The notes under the pieces are model-generated. The model was given only the letters and a program-made list of their open reading frames with translations, had not been told where the DNA came from and did not search any database. From Enterococcus lemanii (lineage in GTDB: Bacteria; Bacillota; Bacilli; Lactobacillales; Enterococcaceae): a stretch of DNA of 60,754 bases. Made by a program: the position numbers and the translations under genes. This document shows, one piece after another, positions 47,839-57,700 of this stretch. The stretch covers positions 1 through 60,754 of the forward strand of contig NZ_JAFBFD010000014.1 of assembly GCF_016909125.1 (NCBI RefSeq). The letters run 5' to 3'. Numbering within the stretch: the stretch's first letter is position 1; every line of letters starts with the position of its first letter.

Positions 47839-49084
47839 ATTTTCTAACTTGGCCGTTTCCGTAAACAATATATTTAGTAGACGTTAATTCATTTAATCCC
47901 ATTGGGCCACGCGCATGTAGTTTTTGCGTTGAAATTCCAATTTCCGCTCCAAAACCAAAGACAAAGCCATCAGTAAAACGAGTAGAAGCATTGACGTAAA
48001 CCGCTGCTGAATCGACTTCATTTAAGAATTTTTGCGAGTGGAAATAATTATTCGTCACAATGGCATCTGAATGACTCGTATTGTAATGGTTAATATGTTG
48101 AATCGCTTCTTCAATGGAACTTACAACTTTAATTGCTAAAATTAAATCTAAATATTCGGTTTCCCAATCTTCTTGTGTTGCCAAAGTTGCTGTTGTTAAG
48201 TATTTTAAGGCTTGCTCGTCACCACGCAAAGCAATTTTTTGCTCGGTTAATAACTTTTCGATGGCAGGTAAAAAATTTGGGGCAATGCGTTCATGTACGA
48301 CTAATGTTTCAACCGCATTACAAACGGAAGGACGTTGGACTTTGGCATTGAAAGTAATATCTAAAGCCATTTGTAAATCAGCTTCGGCGTCAATATAGAC
48401 ATGGTTATTCCCAGTTCCTGTTTCAATCACTGGAACAGTTGCGCTCGTTTTTACACGTTGAATTAAACCGGCCCCGCCACGTGGAATCAAAACGTCTAAG
48501 TATTCATTTAGACGCATGAATTCGTTGGCAACTTCATAAGAAGGATCCGTAATTAATTGAATGGCATGAGGCGAATACCCATTGGCTGCTAACGTGTTTT
48601 GTAAAATTGCGACGAGTTTTTGATTGGAGTGACTCGCTTCTTTCCCACCACGCAAAATCACTGCATTGCCAGTCTTAAAACATAAGGTCGCCGCATCCGT
48701 CGTCACGTTTGGTCGCGATTCGTAAATAATTCCGATTACACCTAAAGGTACCCGTTGTTGCCCAATCATTAAACCGTCTTGGTTTTTCCACATTTTATCA
48801 ACTTCGCCAATTGGGTCAGGTAAAGAAGCGACTTGGCGCACGCCTTGTGCCATCTCAAAAACACGTTCTTTGGTTAAGCGCAAACGATCAAGCATCGTTT
48901 CGCTAATACCAAATTCCGGCGCACGGTCTAAGTCTTTTTGGTTGGCGACTAAAATGGCATCTGTTTGTGCTTCTAAGTCGTTGGCCATTTGTTCGAGTAA
49001 GTGATTTTTCGTGGTCGTATCGAGTAAAGCCAGTTGTAAACTGACTTCTTTGGCTTGTTTACCTAATTCAATTAAAGTTTGCAT
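47837..49084 (-). CDS. proA: Gamma-glutamyl phosphate reductase
   Basis: It reduces glutamyl-5-phosphate to the semialdehyde with NADPH, the second step of proline synthesis. 415 residues of the aldehyde dehydrogenase superfamily; the catalytic Cys is in [14 protein letters not shown], and the family stretch IPRGGAGLI is present. It shares one base with the end of proB (TAATG), so translation is coupled. proC is not in the window. Confidence 0.96.
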   Translation of the reverse strand: MQTLIELGKQAKEVSLQLALLDTTTKNHLLEQMANDLEAQTDAILVANQKDLDRAPEFGISETMLDRLRLTKERVFEMAQGVRQVASLPDPIGEVDKMWKNQDGLMIGQQRVPLGVIGIIYESRPNVTTDAATLCFKTGNAVILRGGKEASHSNQKLVAILQNTLAANGYSPHAIQLITDPSYEVANEFMRLNEYLDVLIPRGGAGLIQRVKTSATVPVIETGTGNNHVYIDAEADLQMALDITFNAKVQRPSVCNAVETLVVHERIAPNFLPAIEKLLTEQKIALRGDEQALKYLTTATLATQEDWETEYLDLILAIKVVSSIEEAIQHINHYNTSHSDAIVTNNYFHSQKFLNEVDSAAVYVNASTRFTDGFVFGFGAEIGISTQKLHARGPMGLNELTSTKYIVYGNGQVRK

Positions 49085-49887
49085 TATTGTTCCTCCTTAA
49101 AAAGTGTTCCGATTTCAGCTCCTTGTAAAATATCAAAAATAATTTTGGGTTGCTTCCCATTGGCTAAAATCATCGCGCCTTGCATCTCAAAAATACGTTG
49201 TGCTGCTTTTAATTTACTACTCATACCGCCAGTCCCAAATTGACTCCCTTTCCCGCCTGCTTGCGCTAAAATTGTTTCGGTAATTCGCGGAACATGCGCG
49301 TAGAGTTTGGCATCAGGATTTGTCATTGGATTGGCAGAATAAAAACCGTCAATGTCTGATAGCATAATTAAAAGATCGGCTTGAGTTAATTGGGTCACAA
49401 TCGCTGAAAGTTGGTCATTATCACCAAATTTGGTTAAATGGTCCAATTCGTCAACGGCAACGGTATCATTTTCATTAATAATTGGAATAATACCCATTTT
49501 TAATAGTTGTTCTAAAGTATTAATTACATTTTGACGGCTTTCAGGAAACTCAATCACGTCTCTTGTTAATAAGATTTGTCCAGTTTGTTGGCTATAAGTC
49601 GTGAAGCGTTGGTTATAAATATTCATGAGTGCCGCTTGACCGACCGCCGCGACTGCTTGTTGTTCAGGAATCGTGGTCGGGCGCTTTGCCAAATTCAGTT
49701 GATGCATGCCTACTCCCACGGCACCAGAAGAAACTAAAATCACTTCTTTGCCTTGGTTTTTTAAATCGGTTAAAACAAAAGCGAGTTCGTCAATCGAGGC
49801 TAAGTTAATCATTCCATTTGGATGAATTAAAGAACTTGTTCCGACTTTAACGACGACTCGTTGCACTTGTTGTAAAAATTGACGCAT
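49084..49887 (-). CDS. proB: Glutamate 5-kinase
   Basis: It phosphorylates glutamate, the first and feedback-regulated step of proline synthesis. 267 residues from the ATG at 49887, preceded by GGGGTGA; longer readings lack a start signal. The amino-acid kinase domain has [20 protein letters not shown] and DNDQLSAIV. It lacks the C-terminal PUA domain found in longer homologues, as is common in Lactobacillales. A 16-bp palindromic stem lies directly upstream. Confidence 0.95.
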   Translation of the reverse strand: MRQFLQQVQRVVVKVGTSSLIHPNGMINLASIDELAFVLTDLKNQGKEVILVSSGAVGVGMHQLNLAKRPTTIPEQQAVAAVGQAALMNIYNQRFTTYSQQTGQILLTRDVIEFPESRQNVINTLEQLLKMGIIPIINENDTVAVDELDHLTKFGDNDQLSAIVTQLTQADLLIMLSDIDGFYSANPMTNPDAKLYAHVPRITETILAQAGGKGSQFGTGGMSSKLKAAQRIFEMQGAMILANGKQPKIIFDILQGAEIGTLFKEEQ

Positions 49888-49914
49888 TTTTTCACCCCAT
49901 ATAAGAATTTCATT

Positions 49915-49954
49915 GAAAAGACTTTTTCCTATTGTACAAGGAAAAAGTCTTTTC
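49915..49954. promoter_or_regulatory. Perfect 16-bp inverted repeat before proB
   Basis: GAAAAGACTTTTTCCT (49915-49930) pairs with AGGAAAAAGTCTTTTC (49939-49954) around an 8-base loop. On the minus strand it would form a hairpin in the proB leader, about 30 bases before the ATG. Only a short TCTTTTC tail follows, so it is not a classic terminator. Confidence 0.7.
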
Positions 49955-50048
49955 GTCATGCTTTTGCCATTATTTTTTTGAATTATCTAAAAATTAATAA
50001 AAATTAAGACAAATAACTTCAACAAAACAACTGAGAATAAATCTGTGG

Positions 50049-50054
50049 TAAAAT
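50049..50054 (+). promoter_or_regulatory. dut promoter (extended -10)
   Basis: TGG-TAAAAT forms an extended -10 (TG at 50046-50047, hexamer 50049-50054), 28 bases before the dut start. It is divergent from proBA. Confidence 0.5.
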
Positions 50055-50081
50055 AGAAATAGTATTTTATTGGAGGTTATT

Positions 50082-50585
50082 ATGAAAAAACGTGGATTTG
50101 AAGTCGTGACGGCTTATCAAAATAAAGAAATTCAATTGCCGCAAAGAGCAACGCACCATGCGGCAGGCTATGATTTTGAAGCAGCAGCAGAAATTGTTAT
50201 TCCAAGTATCTGGAAACAAGTGTTAACGCGCAAAATCGGTCAAGAAAGTGATAACAAAAAATTAAAACCAACCTTAGTGCCAACTGGTATTAAAGCTTAT
50301 ATGGGTGACGATGAATATTTACAACTTGCCAATCGTTCAAGCAATCCGCTAAAACGTTTCTTGTCTTTAGCCAATGGGATTGGTGTGATTGATAGTGATT
50401 ATTATAATAATACAGACAACGAAGGTCACATTATGTTCCAATTTACGAATTTTGGTTTAACCGATATGGTGATTAAAAAAGGCGAGCGGATTGGTCAAGG
50501 GATTTTCTTACCGTTTTTAAAAGCCGATCAAGATCAAACAACGACGGAACGAACGGGTGGCTTTGGCTCTTCAAACCAAGAATAG
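50082..50585 (+). CDS. dut: dUTP diphosphatase
   Basis: It hydrolyses dUTP to dUMP, keeping uracil out of DNA and feeding thymidylate synthesis. 167 residues of the trimeric family: AAGYDFEAA (motif 1), RSSNPLKRFLSLANGIGVID (motifs 2-3), GERIGQGIF (motif 4) and GGFGSSN (motif 5). The insert around residues 45-65 makes it longer than the E. coli enzyme, a form seen in Lactobacillales and their phages. The ATG at 50082 follows GGAGG. radA follows after nine bases, so they are co-transcribed. Confidence 0.94.
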   Translation: MKKRGFEVVTAYQNKEIQLPQRATHHAAGYDFEAAAEIVIPSIWKQVLTRKIGQESDNKKLKPTLVPTGIKAYMGDDEYLQLANRSSNPLKRFLSLANGIGVIDSDYYNNTDNEGHIMFQFTNFGLTDMVIKKGERIGQGIFLPFLKADQDQTTTERTGGFGSSNQE

Positions 50586-50594
50586 GAGGATTTT

Positions 50595-51965
50595 GTGGCA
50601 AAAAAAGTAAAAACCCAATTTGAATGTCAACATTGTGGCTATATTTCACCGCGCTATTTAGGGAAATGTCCGAATTGTAATAGTTGGAATTCTTTAGTTG
50701 AAGAAAAAATCCAAGAAACCAATGATCGGCGAACGCGCACCACTTTAACAGGACAAAAAATGCAGCCGATGCGTTTAACTGACGTGGTAGCCAAAAAAGA
50801 ACCACGCGTTCAAACGAAACTAGAAGAATTAAATCGTGTGTTAGGTGGCGGTGTGGTTCCGGGTTCTATGGTCTTGTTAGGTGGCGATCCAGGGATTGGG
50901 AAGTCAACGCTATTATTACAAGTCTCACAACAGTTAGCGGCAACAGGTGGCAAAGTGTTATATGTTTCGGGCGAAGAAAGTGCCGAACAAATAAAAATGC
51001 GCGCTGAACGACTAGGCGTAACGGACCATGATTTTCATTTGTATGCCGAAACAGACATGCATGATATTCGCCAAGCTATTGAAAATTTAAAACCCGCTTA
51101 TGTCATTATTGACTCGATTCAAACCATGACCCAACCGGATATTACGAGTGTTGCTGGCAGTGTGAGTCAAGTCCGGGAGACGACGGCTGAACTATTAAAG
51201 ATTGCCAAAACGAATGGTATTGCGATTTTTATTGTCGGTCATGTGACCAAAGAAGGCTCGATTGCAGGGCCAAGAATGTTAGAGCATATGGTTGATACGG
51301 TCTTATATTTTGAAGGGGAACAACATCAAAGCTTCCGAATTTTACGAGCGGTGAAAAACCGTTTTGGTTCAACGAATGAGATTGGCATTTTTGAAATGCG
51401 TGAAGGTGGTCTGTACGAAGTCGCCAATCCTTCACAAGTCTTTTTGGAAGAGCGTTTAGCTGGCGCCACCGGTTCGGCAATTGTGGTAGCGATGGAAGGC
51501 ACTCGACCGATTTTAGTCGAAATTCAAGCGCTCGTAACCCCAACCATGTTTGGGAATGCCAAGCGGACAACAACTGGCCTCGATTTTAACCGCGTTTCTT
51601 TAATTATGGCTGTTTTAGAAAAACGAACGGGCTTATTATTACAAAATCAAGATGCCTATTTAAAAGCAGCTGGCGGTGTAAAATTAAACGAACCAGCGAT
51701 TGATTTAGCGATTGCGATGAGTTTGGCTTCAAGTTACAAAGAAAAAGGGACGAGCCCGACCGAATGTTTTATTGGCGAAATTGGCTTAACCGGTGAAATT
51801 CGGCGTGTCAATGCCATTGAACAAAGGGTGAAAGAAGTTCAAAAACTGGGCTTTACGAAAGTTTATTTACCAAAAAATAATTTAGCGAATTGGCGCCCGC
51901 CCAAAAATATTGAAGTCATTGGCGTGGCAACTTTAGACGAAGCATTGAAAAAAGTATTTCATTAA
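50595..51965 (+). CDS. radA: DNA repair protein RadA (Sms)
   Basis: A RecA-like helicase of 456 residues that extends D-loops in recombination and natural transformation. It has an N-terminal zinc finger ([18 protein letters not shown]), Walker [13 protein letters not shown], the RadA-specific KNRFG motif and a C-terminal Lon-protease-like domain. The start is GTG at 50595 after AGGAGG. It lies in a dut-radA-PIN/TRAM run. Confidence 0.96.
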   Translation: MAKKVKTQFECQHCGYISPRYLGKCPNCNSWNSLVEEKIQETNDRRTRTTLTGQKMQPMRLTDVVAKKEPRVQTKLEELNRVLGGGVVPGSMVLLGGDPGIGKSTLLLQVSQQLAATGGKVLYVSGEESAEQIKMRAERLGVTDHDFHLYAETDMHDIRQAIENLKPAYVIIDSIQTMTQPDITSVAGSVSQVRETTAELLKIAKTNGIAIFIVGHVTKEGSIAGPRMLEHMVDTVLYFEGEQHQSFRILRAVKNRFGSTNEIGIFEMREGGLYEVANPSQVFLEERLAGATGSAIVVAMEGTRPILVEIQALVTPTMFGNAKRTTTGLDFNRVSLIMAVLEKRTGLLLQNQDAYLKAAGGVKLNEPAIDLAIAMSLASSYKEKGTSPTECFIGEIGLTGEIRRVNAIEQRVKEVQKLGFTKVYLPKNNLANWRPPKNIEVIGVATLDEALKKVFH

Positions 51966-51969
51966 AAAA

Positions 51970-51999
51970 GAGGTAGGTGACATCACCTACCTTAAAAAA
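51970..51999. terminator. Hairpin between radA and the PIN/TRAM gene
   Basis: AGGTAGGTGA with TCACCTACCT around two bases. On the plus strand it is followed by TTAAAAAAAG rather than T, so it is a poor terminator in the gene direction; a T run exists on the minus strand. Confidence 0.45.
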
Positions 52000-52018
52000 A
52001 GTATGAGGAGGTTTGTGT

Positions 52019-53134
52019 ATGCAAAAACGTGTCATTCGTGCGCTGTTAGTTTTAGCAGGCGCAAGTTTAGGCATCTCTTTGCTACCAGCAGCATGGTTAG
52101 CTTTAGGGTATGCAAATAATGACTGGCTGAATAATACCATCACAAATAGTTTAATTGGTGCTCTTATTTTCTTTTTATTTTCATTAGTTATTGTGAATTA
52201 TATTTCAGCTGGTATTCGAAAAATTGAACGGGCGTTAAGTGAATTAAGCTTAACTTATTTATTATTTGGGGCAATCGGTTCGATTATTGGTTTAATTTTA
52301 GGTGTAACAATCTCGATTCCTTTCTTCGCCTGGAAAGTCCCTTTTATTAATAGTGTTATTCCAGTTGTCTTAATGCTCTTATTTGGTTATTTAGGTTTTC
52401 AAGTTGGTACCACACGAATGGAAGAATGGCGTAAAATCTTTAGTCCTAAAAATAAAAAAAACGAAAATGCGGAACAACAATTATTAACGCGTAAAGTCGA
52501 TGATTTTTTCCATCAATACAAAATTTTAGACACAAGTGTGATTATTGACGGGCGCATTTATGATATTGCCAAAACCGGCTTTTTAGAAGGAACGTTAATT
52601 ATTCCGAATTTTGTGTTGTATGAATTGCAATATATTGCGGATTCTGGTGATAACTTAAAACGCGTCCGGGGCCGTCGTGGCTTAGACATTTTAAATGCCT
52701 TACAAAAAGAAGAAGGCATCGCAGTTGAGATGTATGAAGGCGATTTTGAAGAAATTCACGAAGTCGATAGCAAGTTATTAAAACTCGCGAAGTTATTAGA
52801 CGGAATTGTCGTGACCAATGATTATAATTTAAATAAAGTTGCGGAATTTCAAAATGTTCCCGTCTTAAACATTAACGCGTTAGCCAATGCCGTTAAGCCC
52901 GTTGTCATTCCTGGCGAAACAATGGAAGTCGTGGTCGTTAAAGCGGGAACGGAGCGTCAACAAGGCGTTGCGTATCTGGATGACGGCACCATGATTGTAG
53001 TAGAAGACGGTCAACATTACATGAACGAACAAATTACAGTCGTGGTGACCAGTGCCTTACAAACAGCTGCCGGTCGGATGATTTTTGCTCGCCCAGCCCA
53101 TTCATCACGCGGGATTACCAATCCAGATCATTAA
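52019..53134 (+). CDS. PIN and TRAM domain membrane protein (YacL-like)
   Basis: A protein of 371 residues with four N-terminal membrane segments (about 1-125), a PIN nuclease domain (about 160-285, with DTSVIIDGRIYDI and VTNDYNLNKVA acidic residues) and a C-terminal TRAM domain (about 290-355). It is the YacL family, found between radA and gltX in Firmicutes. The PIN domain predicts metal-dependent RNase activity; the target is unknown. The ATG at 52019 follows AGGAGG; an in-frame TTG at 52013 is less likely. Confidence 0.9.
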   Translation: MQKRVIRALLVLAGASLGISLLPAAWLALGYANNDWLNNTITNSLIGALIFFLFSLVIVNYISAGIRKIERALSELSLTYLLFGAIGSIIGLILGVTISIPFFAWKVPFINSVIPVVLMLLFGYLGFQVGTTRMEEWRKIFSPKNKKNENAEQQLLTRKVDDFFHQYKILDTSVIIDGRIYDIAKTGFLEGTLIIPNFVLYELQYIADSGDNLKRVRGRRGLDILNALQKEEGIAVEMYEGDFEEIHEVDSKLLKLAKLLDGIVVTNDYNLNKVAEFQNVPVLNINALANAVKPVVIPGETMEVVVVKAGTERQQGVAYLDDGTMIVVEDGQHYMNEQITVVVTSALQTAAGRMIFARPAHSSRGITNPDH

Positions 53135-53420
53135 AAAAGAGACGGGACTTACTTTTTTATAGAGTAGGTCATAAATCATTCACTATCGCGCAAACTTTTG
53201 TATAAAAGGGACAACTGGCGAAGTTATAAACATTTTCCATATGGCCAAAAAAATAATTCTTGCGGTGCATTATGCCAATAATTTCCACATCTGCTCATTG
53301 ATTGATACAACCTTTTTTATCTTGTTGCATTCAGTGAACACAAAATAAACCCCGCTAGATAAGGTGTTTTTTAACTGTCCTTATCTAGGGGGCTATTTTA
53401 ACTATAGAGGAGGTTTTTAT
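53135..53420. other. Non-coding stretch with a hairpin
   Basis: No gene is supported in these 286 bases. A stem CCCCGCTAGATAAGG (53350-53364) with CCTTATCTAGGGGG (53379-53392) lies before a small gene. A T-rich tail follows it on the minus strand. A short minus-strand reading around 53170-53240 (with ASCPFYTKVCAIVNDL) is too short to call and may mark a dispersed repeat. Confidence 0.5.
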
Positions 53421-53579
53421 ATGTATAAAGAAGAACTTAAGAATATTTATTATTTAGTATTTTGCTCTTTCCTGATGTTGATTATAACTTATATTACTGA
53501 TGATATAGCTATAGGTTTAGGTGTATCATTACCCTTATTTTTAATACTTATTGCTTTTGTTAAAAAAACAAAAAAATAA
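53421..53579 (+). CDS. Small two-segment membrane protein
   Basis: A predicted peptide of 52 residues. The ATG at 53421 sits at proper distance behind GAGGAGG. It begins MYKEELKNIYYLVFC, has two hydrophobic segments (about 10-25 and 30-46) and ends in KKTKK. I do not recognise a family. Size and topology recall small hydrophobic peptides near bacteriocin or toxin loci, but no such neighbour is present. It may be a relic of a larger lost locus. Coding status is moderately supported by the ribosome site and the start. Confidence 0.5.
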   Translation: MYKEELKNIYYLVFCSFLMLIITYITDDIAIGLGVSLPLFLILIAFVKKTKK

Positions 53580-53679
53580 GAATTCCTTGTCAAATTTTTC
53601 TGTTACATACTCGGAATAAATCAAAAAAGGGCGATCAACCTTTCTTATTTTGATATTAAGCGTGTTGATTCATCTGATG

Positions 53680-53787
53680 AGAGGTTGAGTTCTAATAATT
53701 TCTATATTTCGTCAAATTTTTGCTATTAAAGGAGTATTGTTTAATCTTATTCCTGAAATTGAGGAAATAAAAGAAGAGTTAAGATAA
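53680..53787 (+). pseudogene. Possible coding remnant
   Basis: An open stretch without a start codon reads FRQIFAIKGVLFNLI then PEIEEIKEELR and stops near 53787. It has protein-like composition but begins after a stop and has no ribosome site at its front. It could be the tail of a decayed gene. No family recognised. Confidence 0.25.
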
Positions 53788-53942
53788 GACTATAAATTAA
53801 AAATTATTTTCGAAATTCTTTGGAATAATCAAATTAATTCTTTATTTTAACTCTTTATTTGGTTTTCATATGGAAGATAATTTAAGTTTGGTAGTTTGCA
53901 GTCTGTCATCCTAGTCGCTAGTCAAAAGGTACTCGCAATTAG

Positions 53943-54074
53943 CCCCACTGTTTAGAAGATCAACAATTCCGTATCGTATCAAAAACTGAAAAGAAAAAGT
54001 TTTTTTATTTTCGTTTAGATATCGGTAAAAAACAAGGAAAATCAAAGGATTTCTCGTCCATGAGCCTTTACTAA
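53943..54074 (+). pseudogene. Possible coding remnant
   Basis: An open stretch of 43 codons after a TAG includes QQFRIVSKTEKKKFFYFRL and DIGKKQGKSKDF and stops at 54072-54074. It has no start codon at the front. It looks like the C-terminal piece of a basic protein. Likely degenerate; family not recognised. Confidence 0.3.
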
Positions 54075-54153
54075 TTGCCTTAATAAATGTACAATTCTAG
54101 TCAAGCAGTAGTTTTTTTACTACAAAATAGACCAGTAAAGAAGGATGAACAAC

Positions 54154-55611
54154 ATGACAAAAATTCGTGTACGTTATGCACCAAGTCCAACCGGACACTT
54201 ACATATCGGAAATGCTAGAACCGCATTATTTAATTATTTATTCGCACGTCATCATGGTGGTGACTTTATTATCCGAATCGAAGACACCGATTTAAAACGC
54301 AACATTGAAGAAGGCGAAAAAAGCCAATTAGAAAATTTAGCTTGGTTAGGAATTGATTGGGATGAGTCCCCTGAAAATCCTGGGAAATATGGCCCTTACC
54401 GTCAATCAGAAAGAACGGCGATTTATCAACCGTTAATCGATCAATTATTGGCGAGTAACTTAGCTTACAAATGCTACTGTACGGAAGAAGAATTAGAAAC
54501 AGAACGTGAAGCTCAGCGCGCTCGTGGTGAAATCCCACGTTACAATGGCAAATGTAGTCATTTAACAGCAGAAGAACAAGCACAAAAAGAAGCGCAAGGT
54601 ATTCAGCCAGTTGTCCGTTTCCGTGTACCAAGAAACACCGAATATCGTTTTGATGATATCGTAAAAGGTGAAATTGTCTTTGAATCAGATAACGTGGGTG
54701 GCGATTTTGTTATTTTAAAACGCGATGGCATGCCAACTTATAACTTTGCGGTTGCGGTTGACGATCATGAAATGAAAATTACCCATGTTTTACGGGGCGA
54801 TGACCATATTGCCAATACACCAAAACAAATGATGATCTATGAAGCGTTTGGTTGGGAAGCGCCAAGATTTGGCCATATGACGTTAATTATTAATTCAGAA
54901 ACGGGCAAAAAATTAAGTAAACGCGATGGCGGTATTTTACAATTTATCGAACAATATCGTGAATTAGGTTATTTACCAGAAGCAATGTTTAACTTTATTA
55001 CTTTACTAGGTTGGTCGCCCGTTGGTGAAGACGAAATCTTCTCACAAGAAGAACTGATTCAAATGTTTGACGCCAACCGTTTAAGTAAATCACCGGCCGC
55101 TTTTGATAGCAAAAAATTAGAGTGGGTCAATAACCATTACATTAAACAAATGGCTACTGAAGAACTAACAACAATGTGTATTCCTTACTTAGTCGCAGAT
55201 GGTCGCCTAGAAGAAGACTTGACGCCAGAACGTTTGGCTTGGGTCCAAAAAATTGTCGCTTTATACCAACCACAAATGAGTTTTGCGGCGGAAATTGTTA
55301 ACTTATCCAATCTCTTCTTTACGAAGCATCCGGTTTTAGATGAGGCTGCTAAAGAAGTGTTAGCAGGAGAGACTGTACCAACTGTTTTACAAGCTTTTAA
55401 AGCCCAATTAGCAGCGTTAGACGTCGTTGATGCACCAAGTGTGAAAGCCGCGATTAAAGCCGTTCAAAAAGAAACAGGTGTCAAAGGCAAAAATCTCTTT
55501 ATGCCAATTCGGGTGGCGGTTTCGGGTCAAACCCATGGGCCAGAATTACCGGATACGGTTGAATTACTAGGTAAAGAAAAAGCCCTTGAACATTTAAACC
55601 AAGTTTTATAA
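54154..55611 (+). CDS. gltX: Glutamyl-tRNA synthetase
   Basis: A class I synthetase of 485 residues that charges tRNA-Glu and, in this group, also mischarges tRNA-Gln for GatCAB. HIGH appears in [15 protein letters not shown] and KMSKS in [11 protein letters not shown] zinc-finger-like insertion ([11 protein letters not shown]) is present. The ATG at 54154 is nine bases after AAGG; the ATG at 54145 overlaps that site. The region upstream shows no T-box, in contrast to cysS just downstream. Confidence 0.96.
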   Translation: MTKIRVRYAPSPTGHLHIGNARTALFNYLFARHHGGDFIIRIEDTDLKRNIEEGEKSQLENLAWLGIDWDESPENPGKYGPYRQSERTAIYQPLIDQLLASNLAYKCYCTEEELETEREAQRARGEIPRYNGKCSHLTAEEQAQKEAQGIQPVVRFRVPRNTEYRFDDIVKGEIVFESDNVGGDFVILKRDGMPTYNFAVAVDDHEMKITHVLRGDDHIANTPKQMMIYEAFGWEAPRFGHMTLIINSETGKKLSKRDGGILQFIEQYRELGYLPEAMFNFITLLGWSPVGEDEIFSQEELIQMFDANRLSKSPAAFDSKKLEWVNNHYIKQMATEELTTMCIPYLVADGRLEEDLTPERLAWVQKIVALYQPQMSFAAEIVNLSNLFFTKHPVLDEAAKEVLAGETVPTVLQAFKAQLAALDVVDAPSVKAAIKAVQKETGVKGKNLFMPIRVAVSGQTHGPELPDTVELLGKEKALEHLNQVL

Positions 55612-55614
55612 ACC
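55586..55614 (+). promoter_or_regulatory. Possible cysS T-box promoter
   Basis: TTGAAC (55586-55591), 17 bp, TAAACC (55609-55614) at the very end of gltX. It is weak but correctly placed for the T-box that follows. Readthrough from gltX is also possible. Confidence 0.35.
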
Positions 55615-55624
55615 AAATTTTATT

Positions 55625-55866
55625 AGAAACACGTGGAACAGGCGAAGTACGAATGACTTTTTTTCAGGAAGATTGCGGATGCTGTGAGCAATTAAAAAGT
55701 GATCGGAAATGCACCTGGGAGTGGCTTTGACTAAAAGCAAAGACGATGGTGACTCGTTACGTCAAAAAGGCAGAAAAAAAGTGTTTTTTCTGTAAAAAAA
55801 AGTGGAACCACGCCAAAAAAAGCGTCTTTTAAATAAGGAAACTTATTTGAAAGGCGTTTTTTATTT
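55625..55866 (+). promoter_or_regulatory. T-box leader for cysS
   Basis: The T-box core AGTGGAACCACGC (55801-55813) is followed by a long terminator stem (about 55820-55856, loop GAAA) and a T run. The stem I region holds GATCGGAAATGCACC, where TGC is a fitting cysteine specifier. tRNA-Cys should control cysS. The gap between gltX and cysS has no cysE, which sits here in B. subtilis. Confidence 0.85.
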
Positions 55867-55884
55867 TTTAGGAGGGAAAGTGAA

Positions 55885-57294
55885 ATGATAAAAATTTATA
55901 ATACGTTAACTCGTCAAAAAGAAGTTTTTGAACCACTTGAAGCTGGTCGCGTAAAAATGTATGTTTGTGGCCCGACTGTTTACAATTACATTCATATTGG
56001 CAATGGCCGAAGTACCGTCGCTTTTGATACGATTCGTCGTTATTTTGAATACCGCGGCTATGAAGTGAATTATGTTTCAAATTTTACGGATGTCGACGAT
56101 AAAATCATCCGCGTAGCCAAAGAAGTCGGCAAAACTGCCCCAGAAATTGCGGAACAATTTATCCAAGCTTTTGAAGAAGATACGAGTGCTTTAGCGGTAA
56201 AACCGGCCACACTCCATCCGCGCGTAATGGACCATATACCAGATATCATTGACTTCATTCAAGTTTTAATTGACAAAGAATATGCTTATGCGATTGATGG
56301 TGACGTGTATTACCGGACACGTCGCTTTAAAGATTATGGCAAATTAAGTGATCAATCCATTGATGAATTAGAAGTCGGCGCAAGTCAACGCACCGGTGGC
56401 GAGCAACAAATCAAGGAAGACCCACTTGATTTTGCTTTATGGAAAAAAGCCAAAGAAGACGAGATTTTTTGGGCATCACCTTGGGGGAACGGACGTCCGG
56501 GCTGGCACATTGAATGCTCCGTAATGGCCAATAAACACTTAGGTGATACGATTGATATCCACGGTGGCGGGCAAGATTTAGAGTTTCCACACCATGAAAA
56601 CGAGATTGCCCAAAGTGAAGCAAAGACAGGGCATCCGTTTGCGAATTATTGGATGCACAATGGCTTTGTAACAATTGGTGAAATGGACGAAAAAATGAGT
56701 AAATCGTTAGGGAATTTTGTGACCGTCCATGAAATGGTTCAACAAAAAGACCCTCAAGTCTTACGTTTCTTCCTAGCTTCGACGCATTACCGACGCCCAA
56801 TTCGCTTTAGTGACGCGACCTTTAAAGAAGCGGAGACGAATTTAAATCGTTTAAAAATCACCGATGAAAATGCCCAGTTTCGTTTAAAAGATGCGAAAGA
56901 CCAATTAGCTGAAGACGCTGATAAATTAGCACAATGGCAAACTTTAGTGACCAACTTTACTAAGGAAATGGATGATGATTTCAACGCAGCCAATGGCATC
57001 ACGGTTGTTTATGAGATGGCAAAATGGTTGAACGTCTACAGTCAACAAGCCGATGTTTCCGCTGTTGTTCTTCAAAAAGTGCTGGCTGATTACCACGAAA
57101 TTTTAAGTGTTTTTGGGATTTACGTTAAACAAGACTTAATTGATGAGGAAATTGAAGCGTTAATCGTCGAAAGAAATCAAGCAAGAAAAGAAAAGAATTT
57201 TGCCAGAAGTGACGAGATTCGTGATTTATTTAAAGAAAAAGGGATTGTCCTAGAAGATACACCACAAGGCACCCGTTGGAGAAGAGAAGGATGA
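55885..57294 (+). CDS. cysS: Cysteinyl-tRNA synthetase
   Basis: A class I synthetase of 469 residues. It has the zinc-site Cys and HIGH motif in [15 protein letters not shown], the Zn/His region [13 protein letters not shown] and [14 protein letters not shown], and KMSKSLGNF. The C-terminal anticodon region ends [11 protein letters not shown]. The start follows TAGGAGGG. It is preceded by a Cys T-box and overlaps mrnC by four bases, so the downstream genes mrnC, rlmB and yacP probably follow the same control. Confidence 0.97.
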   Translation: MIKIYNTLTRQKEVFEPLEAGRVKMYVCGPTVYNYIHIGNGRSTVAFDTIRRYFEYRGYEVNYVSNFTDVDDKIIRVAKEVGKTAPEIAEQFIQAFEEDTSALAVKPATLHPRVMDHIPDIIDFIQVLIDKEYAYAIDGDVYYRTRRFKDYGKLSDQSIDELEVGASQRTGGEQQIKEDPLDFALWKKAKEDEIFWASPWGNGRPGWHIECSVMANKHLGDTIDIHGGGQDLEFPHHENEIAQSEAKTGHPFANYWMHNGFVTIGEMDEKMSKSLGNFVTVHEMVQQKDPQVLRFFLASTHYRRPIRFSDATFKEAETNLNRLKITDENAQFRLKDAKDQLAEDADKLAQWQTLVTNFTKEMDDDFNAANGITVVYEMAKWLNVYSQQADVSAVVLQKVLADYHEILSVFGIYVKQDLIDEEIEALIVERNQARKEKNFARSDEIRDLFKEKGIVLEDTPQGTRWRREG

Positions 57295-57698
57295 GAGACC
57301 ACCGACAATTAAATGGCTTGGCGCTGGCATATGTTGGCGATGCGATTTATGAAATTTATATTCGTGAACACTTAGTCAATCAAGGCCAAGCCCGCCCAAG
57401 TCAGTTGCACCGTTTAGCGACGCATTATGTTTCAGCCAAAGCGCAGGCGATGTTGATTCAAAAAATGTTGGATGAAAAATTATTGACCCCAGAAGAAGAA
57501 GATTTTTATCGTCGAGGTCGCAATAGTAAAAGCCAGACGAGTGCCAAAAATACCGAAATCAAACTATACCGTATGTCAACGGGCTTTGAAGCCGTTATGG
57601 GTTTTTTACATTTAACCAAACAAACGGAACGCCTAGCAAATTTAATCACTTGGTGCATTGAACAAATTGATTTAGCAGAGAACAAAGGAGGGAAATAA
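57291..57698 (+). CDS. mrnC: Mini-ribonuclease 3
   Basis: A 135-residue RNase III-like nuclease without a double-stranded RNA-binding domain. It matures the ends of 23S rRNA in Firmicutes. The catalytic helix reads [18 protein letters not shown], and the second conserved region is [14 protein letters not shown]. The ATG at 57291 overlaps the cysS stop (ATGA). A TTG at 57276 is in frame but would sit on its own ribosome site. Confidence 0.94.
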   Translation: MRDHRQLNGLALAYVGDAIYEIYIREHLVNQGQARPSQLHRLATHYVSAKAQAMLIQKMLDEKLLTPEEEDFYRRGRNSKSQTSAKNTEIKLYRMSTGFEAVMGFLHLTKQTERLANLITWCIEQIDLAENKGGK

Positions 57699-57700
57699 GC

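Noticed and set aside
55630-55646. ACACGTGGAACA near the cysS leader as a parS site
   Set aside because: Only about 12 of 16 positions match; one half is lost.
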